Assembly (NCBI GenBank): GCA_029582265.1
Contig: CM055823.1
Coordinates: 13,652,060 to 13,716,059, forward strand
Source of the DNA: Zoroaster sp. YZ-2022
Lineage: Eukaryota > Echinodermata > Asteroidea > Forcipulatida > Zoroasteridae
Reading direction: 5' to 3'
Length of the DNA: 64,000 nt
In this document: positions 61,480 to 64,000 of the stretch, piece after piece
Position numbering within the stretch: position 1 is the stretch's first letter
Layout of the letters: every line of letters begins with the position of its first letter
Program-made: the position numbers and the translations under genes
Notes under the pieces: model-generated
Database searches by the model: none
What the model was told of the DNA's origin: nothing
Seen by the model: the letters and a program-made list of their open reading frames with translations, nothing else

Positions 61480-62099
61480 GTCGTTCATTTAAACTTCTGT
61501 TTTCGACCGGAAGGAGAGGTCAAATTGGGGTCATATCTGTGTAAGAAATGTGACATAGTTCAAGGTCTTTAAGATGATGCAAAGATTGTGAAAATATTTT
61601 CTGTGGTTCATGAGATATGATTTTTTGAATTTTTTTGATTTGTTTTTGAAATTTTCAACTTCCGGTTTCGACCGGAAGGAGAGGTCGAATTGGGGTCACG
61701 TTTGTGTACGAAAAATCACATAATTAAAGATCTATATCATGGTGCAAAGACTGTGAAAATATCGTTTGTGGTTCATGAGATATGATTTTATTAAAATATT
61801 AACCTTTGATTTAGTGTAATTCGATATCTGATGACCTCACTATGACATCACAACTTAGTGTACAACTACATGTTAAGGTTTAGGCACAACTACATGTTAA
61901 GGTCTAAGTATGTGTGAAGTTTTAAGGTTCTGTGAACTCTGCAACTATGTTTTTGTCTGTGGATAATTCTTATTCGGAAGAAAAAGAAGAAGAAGAAAAA
62001 AAACCCGAACAATATCAAGAGGTGTTTGGGCACCAACCCCAAACACCTAAAAAACGGAACAATAACAATAGTTGTTCGGCTGAAAAGCCGAACACCTAA
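61480..62099. mobile_element. Helitron-like terminus with hairpins and an internal duplication
   Basis: An approximately 165-bp segment (gaccggaaggagaggtcaaa, gaaaatat, ggttcatgagatatgatttt) is duplicated at 61505-61630 and 61668-61795. Then a purine run (agaagaagaag), stem AGGTGTTTGGG/CCCCAAACACCT (62020-62048) and a perfect hairpin TGTTCGGCT-GAAA-AGCCGAACA (62073-62094) followed by CCTAA then T. A hairpin shortly before CTRR is the 3' signature of Helitrons; the 5' end is not identified. Confidence 0.45.
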
Positions 62100-62241
62100 T
62101 AAAGATTTTTAGCGCGCACATATCCACCGTGCTGGGCGCTCAAGGCGCGGAAACAAAGAAAAAACATGAATACAAACAATATACAATGATAGCATAGGGG
62201 GAAAAAAATTATGTACCGAGATACATGTACCTACAATGCAA

Positions 62242-63538
62242 TTACAAATATACATCATCTTTGAAGAGTTGTGACATAAGATGAGTTTTAAGCATCGACC
62301 TGAATCTGGTTATACTATGACAAGATTTGAGTTTAGTTGGAAGATGATTCCAGAGTCTCGGAGCTGCGACAGAAAACGACCTATCACCCCAGTTCCGTTT
62401 TGAAGTTGGTTCCTTTAGGAGTGTCATGTTGCTGGAGCGCAAATTGCGTGATGGAGTGTAGACTTTAAGCAGTTCAGAAATATAAATTGGAGCAGTTATT
62501 AAAAGATTTGTGAACAATTAGCATAAGTTTAAAAACAATTCTCTGTGAAACAGGAAGCCAGTGCAGTTCTTTCAAGATTGGCGTGATATGGCATGACTTT
62601 CTGGACAAAGTCACAACACGAGCTGCTGTGTTTTGTATGTGCTGAAGACGAGATATTTGATTATGCGGGCGACCGTAAAGGAGAGCATTCCCGTTATCGA
62701 GCCGTGATGTGACAAACGCATGTACAATTTGTTCAGCAGCACTTTTATTCAAGTATTTCCTAATTCGGCTTATATTTCTGATATGAAATGATGATATGCG
62801 AACAATGTTGGAGATATGTGGTTTTAAAGTCATTGTCGAGTCAAATATAACACCCAAATTACGTGCATGTAATGAGGGGGTTATCACCAATTGTAATAAA
62901 TGGAAGAGAAACTTTAGACAATTGCTGACGTGATCCAAATAATAGAACAAATTCTGTTTTTTCATCGTTCAATTTCAGGAAGTTTGTCTCATCCAACTTC
63001 GAATCTCTTGAATACATTTCTCCAGTGTTTTAATGCAGGAATCGGCAGGTTCGTGAGAAGATTTAAAAGTAATGTAAAGCTGCGTGTCATCAGCGTAAAC
63101 ATGGTAATTTAAATTATACTTCAAAATGATATCACGAACTGGAAAGGTATAAACAGCAAACCACTGTGGGCCGAGCACAGAGCCTTGGGGTACAGAATAG
63201 TCAAGAATAACAGGCTCGGAGATAGCGTTACCAATACAAACATGTTGAGGCCTATTTAAAAGGTAGGACTTACACCAATCCAGGGCTGTGTCATGTATTC
63301 CAAGATGATATTGAAGGCGGGAGAGAAGGATTTTATGATCGACCGTGTCAAAAGCGGCGCTTAAGTCTAACAAAACTAATGCAGTGATTTTCCCCTCATC
63401 CATGGCAGATAAAATGTCATTGTTGACGCGAAGAAGAGCAGTTTCCGTTCCATGAAATGGTTTGTAGGCTGACTGAAATGTGTCCGACAGGTTATTAGCA
63501 CGAACATGGTCAGAGATCCGTGATGAAACAACTGACAT
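62242..63538 (-). pseudogene. LINE (CR1/L2-like) reverse transcriptase, 5'-truncated
   Basis: Minus strand, from 63538: SDTFQSAYKPFHGTETALLR, LVLLDLSAAFDTVDHKILLS, SVPQGSVLGPQ and HVYADDTQLYITF (catalytic YADD). A frameshift near 62970 leads to ARNLGVIFDSTMTLKPHISN and QHIQNTAARVV; another near 62500 leads to SFSVAAPRLWNHLPTKLKSC. Order and motifs match CR1/L2-clade LINEs. N-terminal endonuclease is absent. The 5' break abuts a 5S fragment at 63539. Confidence 0.92.
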
Positions 63539-63555
63539 TCTTCTACGGCCACACT
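63539..63555 (+). rRNA. Short 5S rRNA 5' fragment
   Basis: TTCTACGGCCACACTAC is identical to the first 17 nt of the 5S copy at 53351, and even the preceding bases (attc) match. It sits exactly at the 5' truncation point of the LINE. Confidence 0.6.
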
Positions 63556-64000
63556 ACAAAAGGGTTTTCACATATCATTTTCCAAACAATGGTGCTCAGT
63601 GATGCATGACCAGAGGAATGCAATCAAGATACCACTGGAAAGCATTTTGCTCCTACTTTATGGTAAAACATGATTAAATATCTTTGTCAAAATTAACCCT
63701 TATTTTCAGAATTACCTTTTTTCTGGGACACCCTGTATAGCAACATCTCGAGCTTGCATACCGCCTTGCAGCATGCCGACAGCACGCGCTCTGTCATATT
63801 CTGAAAGTCGTGGCATATCCAGTTCACAAGACCAGCACTAATGATTTTGGTTTTCCGACTCTGTAAGCCCCAAGCCCTGATTTGGAACTGAATCTGGAGA
63901 CTTTCACTAGCCATGACACATACAGGAAGGAGATTGCTTCAAATGGGTTCCACACCTTTGGTTGGTGAGCACTGAACCGTGACATTCCAAAAGGTGGCTT
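63556..64000 (-). mobile_element. Possible DNA transposon end
   Basis: Minus strand contains tacagggtgtcccagaaaaa (inverse of 63716-63738 region), a word typical of mariner-like ends. A 73-codon minus frame (63693-63914) overlaps it and reads through into this word (LLYRVSQKKG). No catalytic motif seen and the window ends here, so the class is uncertain. Confidence 0.35.

Overview
This is eukaryotic, intron-rich, AT-rich animal DNA. It most likely comes from a marine invertebrate deuterostome such as an echinoderm or hemichordate. That placement is inference: it rests on an animal-type 5S rRNA sequence, a mix of Penelope-like, DIRS-like, CR1/L2-like, Tc1 and TTAA-flanked elements, and very frequent ACATGT/TACATGTA words.

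The main gene is the 3' two thirds of a SETDB1-type histone H3 lysine-9 methyltransferase on the + strand. Seventeen exons (4353 to 46564) join with consistent splice phases into about 718 codons. They encode an MBD-like (TAM) domain, a cysteine-rich pre-SET domain, a SET domain split by a roughly 330-residue acidic/serine-rich insert (the bifurcated SET typical of SETDB1) and a post-SET CxCxxxxC end. The upstream part of the gene (Tudor domains in the family) is not in the window. Introns hold almost all of the 42 kb, and most intron sequence is repeats.

A second gene is nested in the 9.2-kb SETDB1 intron between 27923 and 37141, on the same strand. Five exons (31693 to 34609) encode a predicted 512-residue protein with a Tudor-like N-terminal module, a Lys-rich stretch, a Pro-rich hexapeptide repeat, a short helical segment and a C-terminal BEN domain. 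This gene lies inside an 8.7-kb unit bounded by a 24-bp inverted repeat (23/24 match) at 28069-28092 and 36771-36794, so it may be cargo of a large DNA transposon. I consider this the most interesting object here.

Tandem arrays: a 500-bp higher-order repeat (1-1985); 124 near-identical 63-bp units (5586-13395) that form one uninterrupted 2605-codon frame; and arrays of 45, 15, 84, 64, 17, 64 and 39 bp scattered through the SETDB1 introns. Mobile elements inside the gene: a Penelope-like element with a 13-bp target duplication and hammerhead-like motifs, a degraded DIRS-like element split by a 1.4-kb inverted-repeat element, a broken Tc1 copy, LINE tails and several small inverted-repeat elements flanked by TA or TTAA.

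Downstream of SETDB1 (46565-64000) I see no convincing protein-coding host gene. The region holds a LINE with an internal deletion, a tRNA-like tandem array interrupted by an 836-bp foldback element, a tRNA-like pseudogene next to tandem 5S rRNA sequences, a Tc1-type and a hAT-type small element, a 1.19-kb tandem duplication, a Helitron-like terminus and a second LINE (62242-63538, minus strand).
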